From: CAYJLC01 sp964370735
Lineage (GTDB): Bacteria > Bacillota > Clostridia > Oscillospirales > Butyricicoccaceae
Direction of reading: 5' to 3'
DNA: 29,210 nt
Assembly (NCBI GenBank): GCA_964370735.1
Contig: CAYJLC010000027.1
Location: 1 to 29,210 of the forward strand
Under the pieces are notes generated by a model. The model was not told where the DNA came from and ran no database searches. It saw only the letters and a program-made list of their open reading frames with translations. Below, in pieces: positions 1 to 7,875 of the stretch. The translations under genes and the position numbers were made by a program. Within the stretch, counting starts at the first letter, position 1; every line of letters begins with the position of its first letter.

Positions 1-88
1 TTATTTCTTGCAAAGTATTTTTTTCATCGTTTATAAAAATTTCTATTCTATCAATTTCGCTAAACGGTATTTTTTTTATTAATCCCAA
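1..88 (-). CDS. Start of an unidentified protein (partial, runs off the left edge)
   Basis: Twenty-nine codons are visible before the window edge. The predicted start is TTG at 86-88, preceded by a GGGTGAG ribosome site at 91-97 with only about 3 bases between them. A good promoter lies just upstream (121-149), which supports this being a real gene. The visible N-terminus begins MGLIKKIPFSEIDRIEIF. It resembles the opening of short Clostridial proteins of the phosphodiester-glycosidase type, but this is a weak impression from memory and no diagnostic motif is in view. It lies downstream of gap, separated by the gap terminator and its own promoter, so it is probably transcribed separately. Confidence 0.55.
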   Translation of the reverse strand, partial: MGLIKKIPFSEIDRIEIFINDEKNTLQEI

Positions 89-120
89 ATCTCACCCTTT
101 CTATCTCATCTCTCATATTT

Positions 121-149
121 ATAATACACGATATGTGTAGTTTTGTCAA
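121..149 (-). promoter_or_regulatory. Sigma-A type promoter for the leftmost gene
   Basis: On the minus strand a perfect -35 TTGACA (144-149) is followed after 17 bases by -10 TATTAT (121-126). The spacer contains an inverted repeat TACAC-N5-GTGTA (125-139) that could be a repressor site. Confidence 0.7.
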
Positions 150-154
150 TAAAA

Positions 155-180
155 AAATCCGCACAATTAAGTACGGATTT
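155..180 (-). terminator. Rho-independent terminator of gap
   Basis: A 10-bp stem (155-164 with 171-180, one G-U pair) and a 6-base loop are followed on the minus strand by seven T. It starts about 20 bases after the gap stop codon. Its outer arm, AAATCCG/CGGATTT, is the same as in the hairpin at 2378-2409. Confidence 0.85.
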
Positions 181-201
181 ATTTTAATAGAAGTAATCTA
201 A

Positions 202-1212
202 TTACTTAGCGTCAACGCCGTTCATGTAAGTGATTAAGTCAAGAACTTTGTTNNNNNNNNNNAGTAACCCCACTCGTTGTCGTACCAAGATACAACTTTA
301 ACGAATGTGTCAGTAAGAGCGATACCAGCTTTAGCATCGAATACTGAAGTACAAACTTCACCGATGAAATCAGAAGAAACAACGTCTTCGTTAGTGTAAC
401 CTAAAACGCCAGCTAATTCATTTTCAGAAGCTTTTTTCATAGTTGCACAGATTTCTTCGTAAGAAGCAGCTTTACCTAAGTTTACAGTTAAGTCAACAAC
501 AGATACGTCTAGAGTTGGAACTCTGAAAGCCATACCAGTTAATTTACCGTTAAGTTCAGGGATAACTTTACCAACAGCTTTAGCAGCACCAGTTGAAGAA
601 GGAATGATGTTACCAGAAGCAGCACGTCCACCTCTCCAGTCTTTTTTAGATGGGCCATCAACTGTTTTTTGAGTAGCAGTTGTTGCGTGTACAGTAGTCA
701 TTAAGCCATCTTTAATACCAAAGTTATCATTTAAAACTTTANNNNNNNNNNTTTGTAGTACAAGAAGCGTTAGAAACAACGTTCATATCGCTAGTATATT
801 TATCGTTGTTAACACCCATTACGAACATTGGAGCGTCAGCAGATGGAGCAGAGATAACAACTTTTTTAGCGCCGCCTTCTAAGTGAGCTTGGCATTTGTC
901 AGTTGTAGTGAATACACCAGTTGATTCAACAACGTAGTCAGCACCAGCAGTACCCCAAGGGATGTTTTTTGGATCCATTTCAGCGAAGAATTTCACTTCT
1001 TTACCGTCAACAATGATAGAGTTTTCAGTGTAAGAAACCTCACCTTTAAAACGACCGTGAACTGAATCGTAACGTAACATGTAAGCCATGTAGTCTGGAG
1101 TCATGAAAGGATCGTTGATTGCAACGAACTCGATGTCAGGGTTTGATAAACCTGCTCTGAACACTAAACGGCCGATACGACCAAATCCATTAATACCTAC
1201 TTTGATTGCCAT
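202..1212 (-). CDS. gap: Glyceraldehyde-3-phosphate dehydrogenase (type I), split by two assembly gaps
   Basis: Cytosolic glycolytic enzyme oxidising glyceraldehyde-3-phosphate to 1,3-bisphosphoglycerate with NAD. The N-terminus has the Rossmann motif GINGFGRIGR. The Asp of AINDPF fits NAD preference. The catalytic Cys is in SNASCTT and is followed by HATTATQKTVDGPS and the C-terminal YDNEWGY. The protein ends KVLDLITYMNGVDAK, followed by TAA at 202-204. The ribosome site AGGAGG sits 9 bases before ATG 1212. Two 10-N runs break the frame. At 742-751 the family sequence between SCTTN and KVLND implies about 18 missing bases. At 253-262, between WGY and NKVL, only about 2 bases need be missing. 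The gene is therefore one intact reading frame of roughly 335 codons, not a pseudogene. It has its own promoter and terminator, so it is monocistronic. Confidence 0.97.
253..262. other. Assembly gap (10 N) inside gap
   Basis: Placeholder run. The flanking codons (Tyr of WGY, then Asn-Lys-Val-Leu) need a single Ser-like codon beginning with T, so about 2 real bases are missing. The run length is not literal. Confidence 0.85.
742..751. other. Assembly gap (10 N) inside gap
   Basis: Placeholder run next to the catalytic SCTT segment. The highly conserved residues after SCTTN before the KVLND segment predict about 18 missing bases, which would restore one frame. Confidence 0.8.
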
Positions 1213-1250
1213 AATTTGAATTCCTCCTAAATATTTTATTCAACAAATTC

Positions 1251-1279
1251 ATTATACACCATATTAAATAAAAAAACAA
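1251..1279 (-). promoter_or_regulatory. Promoter of gap
   Basis: The minus strand shows -35 TTGTTT (1274-1279), a 17-base spacer and a perfect -10 TATAAT (1251-1256), about 40 bases before the gap start codon. Confidence 0.75.
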
Positions 1280-1362
1280 GATTTTTTTGTTAAATTTATG
1301 TCGAATTTTTAAAATTAATAAATTTAAACAAATTTCCTCTTTATTTTATGTGAAATTTATAG

Positions 1363-1368
1363 TATAAT
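1363..1368 (+). promoter_or_regulatory. Candidate -10 box for the kinase-like gene
   Basis: A perfect TATAAT lies about 48 window bases before the chosen start. The -35 region (about 1340-1345, TTTATT) is weak, and a 10-N gap falls in the leader. Confidence 0.45.
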
Positions 1369-1383
1369 GTATATATTGATATA

Positions 1384-1393
1384 NNNNNNNNNN
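1384..1393. other. Assembly gap (10 N) in the leader of the kinase-like gene
   Basis: Placeholder run between the candidate -10 box and the ribosome site. The true leader length is unknown. Confidence 0.8.
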
Positions 1394-1415
1394 TACAAAG
1401 AAGGTGAGCATAAGT

Positions 1416-2375
1416 TTGACTTTAGAAAATAATTCATTAAACGACAATAGCATAATGGCAATTTGTGGAAATGACCTCGATATTTTGGTTTCTTCTGAAA
1501 ATTTCAAAGAAAATTTCTTAGGCATAGAACAAAGTAACTTTAGAAATATTTTTTCAAATCAGTTTTGTGATAAAATTCGAGATATTTTTCTTAATAAAAA
1601 AGATATAGATTTTATAGAGTTTGTTTCTGACGATGAGTACCATGTTCGTGCTACATTTTTGGCAGATTATTGCTATATTTCGCTTGAAAAAACCATAAGC
1701 GTCCCTAAAAACTTCAAAAAATCATATAAAGAACATATTGGAAATGTTGTCACAAAAAACCTACCTAGACACTTAGATATACTTTCTTCAGTGCTTGAAA
1801 ATTCATATTCAAAGGCACTTACGACTGAATATTTTGATGTATGCAGGCTGAAGGTTTATTTTGATATGCTCGAAATTGTTTATGGAAAAGCTAAAACTGA
1901 TATTTTCAATGTTTGTATAACTGATTTCATCGAAGATTTTGTAAAACTATCTAATTTATCTAATATTTCGGTAGAATACAAAGAGAAAATCCATGCCGAT
2001 ATTAGTATTCACGAATTTTATATCTTTTTAGGTATGTGTCTGCTTAACTCCAAAGAAAATATGAACACAAAGCTTTCAATCCATCATAATTTCGGAAAAG
2101 TGCATATATTTATTAAAAATATCGATAATATCGAAATTGTTGACGAAGAAAGTTTCCGCCCACAAGGTGGTATTATGCGTGACATAAAACTGCTTTCACT
2201 CTCTCTTGCAAAACAAGTTGTCGAAAATCTAGACGGACTTCTTCTAGTTAGCCCGAATGAAAACGGCGAATGCAATCTTAATATTTCGTTTGTTTCAAAT
2301 TCTAAAAAAGAAATTGCAAGTGAAAATGATTTAAAACCAAATTACCTGCAACATATTTTAAATTCTTTTAAATAA
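1416..2375 (+). CDS. Degenerate sensor histidine kinase-like protein
   Basis: A 319-residue soluble protein with no membrane segment. Its layout is like a cytoplasmic PAS-type sensor kinase. An N-terminal region of about 95 residues could be PAS-like. A helical segment with LPRHLDILSSVLENS (about 117-130) resembles a dimerisation/phosphoacceptor helix, with His119. From about 175 to 295 there is a region laid out like a HATPase domain. LLNSKENM (209-216) sits where the N-box would be, and GGIMRDIKLLSLSLAKQVVE (251-270) where the glycine-rich ATP lid and following helix would be, with a closing beta strand. The usual N-box Asn pattern, DxGxG and GLGL glycines are not recognisable, so ATP binding is doubtful. 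This is inferred from pattern only. The start chosen is TTG 1416, seven bases after AAGGTGAG; GTG 1404 lies inside that ribosome site. No response regulator is adjacent. Confidence 0.6.
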   Translation: MTLENNSLNDNSIMAICGNDLDILVSSENFKENFLGIEQSNFRNIFSNQFCDKIRDIFLNKKDIDFIEFVSDDEYHVRATFLADYCYISLEKTISVPKNFKKSYKEHIGNVVTKNLPRHLDILSSVLENSYSKALTTEYFDVCRLKVYFDMLEIVYGKAKTDIFNVCITDFIEDFVKLSNLSNISVEYKEKIHADISIHEFYIFLGMCLLNSKENMNTKLSIHHNFGKVHIFIKNIDNIEIVDEESFRPQGGIMRDIKLLSLSLAKQVVENLDGLLLVSPNENGECNLNISFVSNSKKEIASENDLKPNYLQHILNSFK

Positions 2376-2377
2376 AA

Positions 2378-2409
2378 AAATCCGTAGAGAAGTAATTCTT
2401 TACGGATTT
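2378..2409. terminator. Bidirectional terminator between convergent genes
   Basis: A 14-bp stem (2378-2391 with 2396-2409, one G-U pair) and a GTAA loop. T-rich or A-rich tracts flank both sides, so it can serve both the kinase-like gene (stop 2373-2375) and the dUTPase-like gene (stop 2423-2425). Confidence 0.85.
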
Positions 2410-2422
2410 CATTTTTTATGTA

Positions 2423-2803
2423 CTATATTTCTTGCATGTCACCTGCAAAATACGGCATAAATACTATTTGCGCAATTTTTTCACCTGGTGTTACTGCTTG
2501 TGGTTCTGGCGAGCTATTATGAAGTGCTATAACGCATTCACCATGAAAATCTTCACATAAAATCGCTACTTTGTTCGCAGGCGCAAGCCCTTTTTTCGAA
2601 GAAAGACCATTTCTCGCAAAAATCGCGCCGAAATAGCCTTCTGGTGCATTAATAGAAATGCCTGTATTAATTTTTACTGTCAAACCCGCAGGAATAAGCA
2701 CAGCTTCGTTAATATCTGCGTATAAATCCCATCCTGGTGATTTTCTTGTGTCTTTACTTGGAGCTTTTGCTGATGGTGTTAGTTTTTTGAATTCAATTTG
2801 CAT
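2423..2803 (-). CDS. dUTPase-family protein with altered active site and no motif V
   Basis: A 126-residue trimeric-dUTPase-fold protein; the family hydrolyses dUTP to dUMP and keeps uracil out of DNA. Motif I (SPGWDLYAD, 22-30), motif II (ARNGLSSKKGL, 63-73) and motif IV (TPGEKIAQIV, 105-114) are recognisable. Three departures are visible. Motif II has RNG where RSG is usual. Motif III reads VAILCEDFHG (79-88) where the family has GxIDxDYxG, so the key Asp is Cys83 and the Tyr is Phe86. The protein stops at about the point where the glycine-rich motif V should follow. A terminator comes straight after the stop, so motif V is not hidden by a frameshift. Start: ATG 2803 is nine bases after AAAGGAG, while the upstream ATG 2812 abuts the ribosome site. 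Ordinary dUTPase activity is uncertain; it may bind nucleotides or have another role. Confidence 0.82.
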   Translation of the reverse strand: MQIEFKKLTPSAKAPSKDTRKSPGWDLYADINEAVLIPAGLTVKINTGISINAPEGYFGAIFARNGLSSKKGLAPANKVAILCEDFHGECVIALHNSSPEPQAVTPGEKIAQIVFMPYFAGDMQEI

Positions 2804-2850
2804 AGTAAACATCTCCTTTTGTAAAAAATTATTTTATATACCTTATATTC

Positions 2851-2878
2851 ATTATACCAAAATATTTCAAAAAATCAA
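2851..2878 (-). promoter_or_regulatory. Promoter of the dUTPase-like gene
   Basis: Minus strand: -35 TTGATT (2873-2878), 16 bases, then an extended -10 TGGTATAAT (TATAAT at 2851-2856). A perfect 16-bp palindrome lies just upstream (2885-2900). Confidence 0.75.
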
Positions 2879-2884
2879 GAGGAA

Positions 2885-2900
2885 TTAACAAATTTGTTAA
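2885..2900. repeat. Perfect 16-bp palindrome upstream of the dUTPase-like promoter
   Basis: TTAACAAATTTGTTAA reads the same on both strands and lies 7 bases upstream of the -35 box. It could be an activator or repressor site. In AT-rich DNA a chance origin is possible. Confidence 0.4.
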
Positions 2901-2936
2901 AATATTTTTTTCTTTTTTATTATATATGCATAAAAA

Positions 2937-2966
2937 ATAGTGCACCAGCATAAGTGATGCACTATT
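2937..2966 (-). terminator. Terminator of the lipoprotein gene
   Basis: A 9-bp perfect stem AATAGTGCA/TGCACTATT (2937-2945 with 2958-2966), followed on the minus strand by a T-run, 11 bases after the stop codon. Confidence 0.8.
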
Positions 2967-2976
2967 ACTTTTTGTG

Positions 2977-3528
2977 TTAATCCATATTCAAATCAACGAT
3001 TGCAGTGGTCTTCTCACCTGTTTGAGCGTTCATAAGTGCTGCATTTGCAAGCATTTTAAACATTTGATTTTCTCGTTCCCCACCTGTTATTTCCAAAACC
3101 ATATCTACTGTTTGGCTTTCTATAAGCTTGTCGGAATACATCCCCATCAAATCTTCTGGTGTGGTCTGATAATCTTCCTCGTATTTAGTTCTAAGTTCTT
3201 CATCATCACTTTTAAACTTACCAGTTTCATCTAAACCATCAAATAAAACTTTTTCTATTTTATTTTCCTTAATCGTAATTTCAACATAATGTTTATATAG
3301 ATTTTCGTAATCTTTCGCCTCAGCTTTATAAACTCCGTCCATATACATGGTTGCAACTTGTGTATCATCACCCGTTTGCATATCGTCCATATTATCCTCA
3401 GGAATTTTTGATGTGTCTTCGGTAGTTGTGTCTGGCTTGTTTTCATCAGTTGTCGTGTCGTTATTTGACATACAGCCTGCGAAAGCAAACAAAGACAATG
3501 CTAAATATAGCGCAATATATTTTTTCAT
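2977..3528 (-). CDS. Lipoprotein with an FMN-binding-like domain
   Basis: A 183-residue predicted lipoprotein. The signal peptide MKKYIALYLALSLFAFAGC ends in a lipobox-like FAGC with Cys19. An acidic, Thr-rich linker follows (about 20-60). The domain from about 65 on opens MDGVYKAEAKDYENLYKHYV and continues with an EITIKENKIEKVLFDGLDE strand pattern. This matches small FMN-binding-domain lipoproteins of the major membrane immunogen type. Those proteins usually carry a TGATxS-like stretch near the C-terminus; here the equivalent reads EITGGERENQMFKML, so the flavin-linked Ser/Thr context is lost. Start: ATG 3528 has GGAGGAGG upstream, and the longer upstream frame has none. It lies 54 bases after polC, with no clear promoter between, and may be read from polC transcripts. 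The exact role is unknown; extracytoplasmic redox or a structural role is possible. Confidence 0.75.
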   Translation of the reverse strand: MKKYIALYLALSLFAFAGCMSNNDTTTDENKPDTTTEDTSKIPEDNMDDMQTGDDTQVATMYMDGVYKAEAKDYENLYKHYVEITIKENKIEKVLFDGLDETGKFKSDDEELRTKYEEDYQTTPEDLMGMYSDKLIESQTVDMVLEITGGERENQMFKMLANAALMNAQTGEKTTAIVDLNMD

Positions 3529-3582
3529 ATTAAACCTCCTCCACACTAATTATTATTAGCGATTAGGTTTAAAAAATGCTTA

Positions 3583-6500
3583 TTAAAATAATGTAATTTG
3601 TGTTGATTTTGGAATATTTGTAAGCGCACCAACCTTGTCTAAATTTTCAATCACTGTTTTCGACACCTTGCTACAACGCATCTGCATTTCTTCCACCGAG
3701 ATAAATTGTCCATTTTTTCTCTCATCAACAATAGATTGCGCAGCAGCTTCGCCCAAACCAGGCATCGATGTAAACGGTGGCAATAGCGTGTTTTCAAACA
3801 CCAAAAACTCATTTACTTCCGATTTATAAATATCAATCGGCAAAAACTTAAATCCACGTCTATGAAATTCGTGACAAACTTCAAGCGTTGTCAGCATATC
3901 TTTCTCAACTTGTGAAATTTTTTCCTGCTCACTTAATTCTTTCATTTTTTCTAAAACTCGCGAGTGTCCAACGGTCATAACGCTAGCATCAAAGCTTTTT
4001 GCTCGCACAGTAAAATATGCCGCATAAAACTCTATCGGATGGTGCACCTTATAATAAGCAATCCTAAATGCCATTACAACATAGGCTGCTGCGTGGGCTT
4101 TTGGGAACATATATTTGATTTTTTTGCACGAATCGATATACCATTCTGGCACTTTTTTCGCTCGCATCTCATCTTCCCACTCTGGCTTTAAACCCTTTCC
4201 TTTTCTAACGCTTTCCATAATAGTAAACGAAAGTTTTGGCTCAAGTTTCATCGCGATAAGATAGTTCATAATATCATCTCTCGCACAAATTATATCCTTA
4301 AGGCTTGCTACATTATCACGAACTAAATCTTGCGCATTTCCAATCCAAACATCTGTACCATGTGAAAGTCCTGAAATACGGATAAGTTCATCCATAGATT
4401 TAGGTTTTGTTGCCAGTAGCATTTCACGAACAAATTTTGTTCCAAATTCGGGCACAGCCACTGTTCCTGTAATACCTAAAATATCATCAGGTTCTATTTT
4501 CAAAGCACCGATATCGGTAAAAATACGCATAGTTTCTGGGTCGTCAAGAGGAATATCGCGACAATCTATTCCAGTTGAATCTTTAAGCATTTTAACGATA
4601 GTTGGGTCATCATGTCCTAATAAATCGAGTTTTAACAGGTTATCGTGGATAGAATGATAGTCAAAATGAGTAGTTATTACATCTGAATTCACATCATCAG
4701 CAGGTCTTTGCACAGGGCAAAAATCATATATTTCCTTATCCCTCGGCACAACCATAAGCCCACCTGGATGCTGTCCTGTCGTTCTTTTTACACCTGTGCA
4801 ACCAAGAGAAAGCCTATTCATATCAATCGCGCTAGGGGTCATTTCTCGCTCTTCAAAATATTTTTTAACATAACCATAAGCAGTTTTTTCGGCAACTGTT
4901 CCAATAGTTCCTGCCCTAAAAACATGCGTGCTACCAAAAAGTTCCTCTGTGTGTTTATGCGCTCTTTCTTGGTATTCACCAGAGAAATTTAAGTCAATAT
5001 CTGGTGCTTTGTCACCATCAAATCCCAAAAATGTAGCAAATTGTATATCAAAACCGTCTTTTGTATATTTAGTATTGCATTTTGGACAAATTTTATCCTG
5101 CATGTCGCAACCACAAAGACCTTGATTTAAAATAAATTCTGTGTGTTTGCAATTTTTGCAACGATAATGAGCCGGAAGTGAGTTTACTTCGGTAATACCT
5201 GCTAAAAATGCAACAAAAGAAGACCCAACAGAGCCACGCGAACCAACTAAATAGCCATTTTCGACGGACTTATGCACTAGTTTTTGTGCAATGATATACA
5301 TAATATCAAAACCGTTTCCGATAATGGATTTAAGCTCATAATCTAATCTATCTATGATAAGTTGCTCTGGATTTTCACCATAAATTTCATGCAGCTTGTC
5401 CATAACAATTCGCTTTAAATCTTCAGCCGAGCCGTCAATTGTGGGTGGGAAAATTCCATCTGGAATTGGGTTGATATTTTCGCACATATCTGCAATTAAA
5501 TTCGGATTTGTAATAACAACTTCTCGAGCTTTTTCGCGTGATAAATAGTCAAAGTCTGCAAGCATTTCATCTGTCGTTTTGAAGTATAAAGGCGCTTGGT
5601 CGTCTGCATCAGAAAAGCCTTTTGAAGCCATTAAAATTCTTCTAAAAACCTCATCATGTGGTTCTTTAAAATGAACATCGCCAGTAGCCACCACAAGCTT
5701 ATTAAATTTCTCACCTAAAGCAATAATTTTCTCATTAATTTTCATAAGGTCGGCATTTGATTTAAGCATTTCATTCTTTACTAAGAACTGATTATTGCCA
5801 AGTGACTGAATTTCTAAAAAATCCATATANNNNNNNNNNATTTTACAATTTTTTCAATATATTCATCAGATTTACAATCTAAAATAGCACTGTAAAGCTC
5901 ACCTGCTTCACATGCAGAACCGATAATCAAGCCTTCTCTATGGGCATCTAAAACAGATTTCGGCACGATTGGTCGCCCATGATAATGCTTTAAATGTGAA
6001 ATGCTAATGATTTTATAAAGGTTTCGAAGCCCTTCATAATTTTTAGCATAAATGATTAAATGATAGTTTTTAAACGGTTTTTTAATGCCTTTATCAACCT
6101 TCATTTTTGCAATGATTTCATTGATTTCGTTCACATTTTTCAAGTCATTTTCTTGCTTTAATTTAGCCATAAATTTTGTAAATATCATCGCTAAAATTCT
6201 TGTATCTTCACTTGCTTGATGATGATTAAAAGTGCCTAACCCAAGTTTTTTTGCGATATTATTTAGCCTAAATCTCGAGCTATCATCAAGTATATATCGT
6301 GCCATTTCTAGCGTATCGATAGAGCAAAATTCTTTAGAAATTCCATGATTTTTGCACTCGCGATTTATGAATCCCATATCGAAATCAGCATTGTGCGCTA
6401 CGAGCGGTCTATCGCCTACATATTCGACAAATTCGTGTATAACCTTGTCAATTTTCGGCTTATTAATCAACATTTCGTCTGTGATTGAAGTAAGACTTGT

Positions 6501-7865
6501 AATTTTCGCGCTAAGACTACGTTCTGGGTCAATATAAGTATGAAATTCCGAGATTTTATTTCCATTTTTTATAGTCGTAGCACAAATTTCAATAATTTTT
6601 TCCGTTTCATTTCGAAGACCTGTTGTTTCAATATCGAAAACAACTATTTCTTCGTCAATATCATAAGATTTAACATTTTTAACCACTGAAATCGGAGCAG
6701 TATCGTCAAAATAATATGCTTCAACGCCATAAATTATCTTAATTCCATTCTTTTTCCCTGCATTCATAGCAGATGGAAATGCCTGAACCACGCCATGATC
6801 TGTAATCGCAATTGCCTTATGACCAAAATCTTTAGCCATTTTCACATATTCCGATATGTCTGAAATTCCATCCATCGAGGACATATTCGAGTGCAAATGA
6901 AGCTCCACTCGTTTTTCATCCTCAAGGTCACGTCTAGTCTTTTTAACACCCTTAACAATAGATGTAGGGCGAAAAGTACACTCTTTCTCGAACTTATTGT
7001 ACTGATATGTGCCTTGAATTTTCACATACATCCCTGATTTTATCTTAAATACAAATTCCATATCGTCCGTCTTGAAAAGACGATTACACCTAACAGAATT
7101 TTTAAGATCAGTTACATCAAAAGTACACGCAAAAAGGTCCTTATTCGGAATTTCACGAATTTCAGTCGAGAAAATCTCACCTTCGATCATAAAATACCCC
7201 ATATCTTCGACTAAATCGGCTATTGCAGTTGTTTCATTGTCATAAAAATTACCAAAAATGATTTCCTCACCAGTTTTAAGATCAAATTTACCCTTGCTTT
7301 TCTTATATTGCGACGGCTGAGGTGGTTTTGCCTCTTTTTTCTCTGTTTGTTGAGGTCTATATTCGCTCGACGGAACGTAATTTTCGCTGATTTCAACTTT
7401 TGGTTTTTGTGTAATTTTATCATTTTTATTTATTATAAACTCAATATTTACAGCTTTTCCTGTTTCATTCATAATAAAATTGCATATTTCAATCGAAATG
7501 GACTTATGAAATAACTCTATATCGTTATTTACAGAAATTTTCAGTACATTTTCGTCTAAAACCCAATCATTTTTTGCAAAATAGCCTATAAGTGACGGTC
7601 TTTTATCGACAAAATACGCTCGAACTTCTTTGAAATAATTCTCATCAATTTCGGTGTATGATAAAACAATTTTCACTCTAGCCAAGCTATAAATTTCTGC
7701 TAAATTCTTTTCAATTTTGCTAATTTTTGCACGTTTAATCGTCTTTTTAGCCTTTAAAAACAGATTTAGTGCAGTTTTTTCTTTATTTGTAATTGCCTTA
7801 GTAATCTCACAATTACCAATACTGCTATCAAATTTTATATCACTAAAAAGTTCGCATAATAGCAT
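3583..7865 (-). CDS. polC: DNA polymerase III alpha subunit, Gram-positive PolC type (one gene split by an assembly gap)
   Basis: Replicative polymerase with built-in proofreading. An N-terminal domain is followed by an OB-fold region (about 200-305). A PHP domain starts at ELHLHSNMSSMDG (about 321) with AIAITDHGVVQAFP. A DEDD exonuclease is inserted at VVFDIETTG (about 408), with HNADFDMGF and HQASEDTRI, as is typical of PolC. The second half has a zinc finger (CKNC, CGC, CPKC), the polymerase Asp motif PDIDLNFSGEYQ, TTGQHPGGLMVVP, and a C-terminal helix-hairpin-helix region (MPGLGEAAAQSIV). The total is about 1430 residues, as in Bacillus. The 10-N run at 5830-5839 falls between EKIVK and MDFLEIQ, a point that is continuous in other PolC proteins, so the break is technical. 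Start: ATG 7865 after AGGTGA, 10 bases from the ispG stop, in the same operon. Confidence 0.97.
5830..5839. other. Assembly gap (10 N) inside polC
   Basis: Placeholder run. The reading frames on the two sides do not agree across 10 bases; restoring frame needs a missing length of 2 modulo 3. Homologous PolC proteins have only a few residues here. Confidence 0.8.
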
Positions 7866-7875
7866 ATTTTTTCAC

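Noticed and set aside
202..1212. Two separate, overlapping GAPDH fragments that could be read as a frameshifted pseudogene
   Set aside because: The break points coincide with N runs, and flanking residues fit one continuous conserved GAPDH.
1404..1415. GTG 1404 as start of the kinase-like gene
   Set aside because: It lies inside the AAGGTGAG ribosome site that is correctly spaced for TTG 1416.
3583..7865. Two separate polymerase genes (exonuclease part and polymerase part)
   Set aside because: They are the two halves of one PolC broken by an N run; domain order and total length match a single gene.
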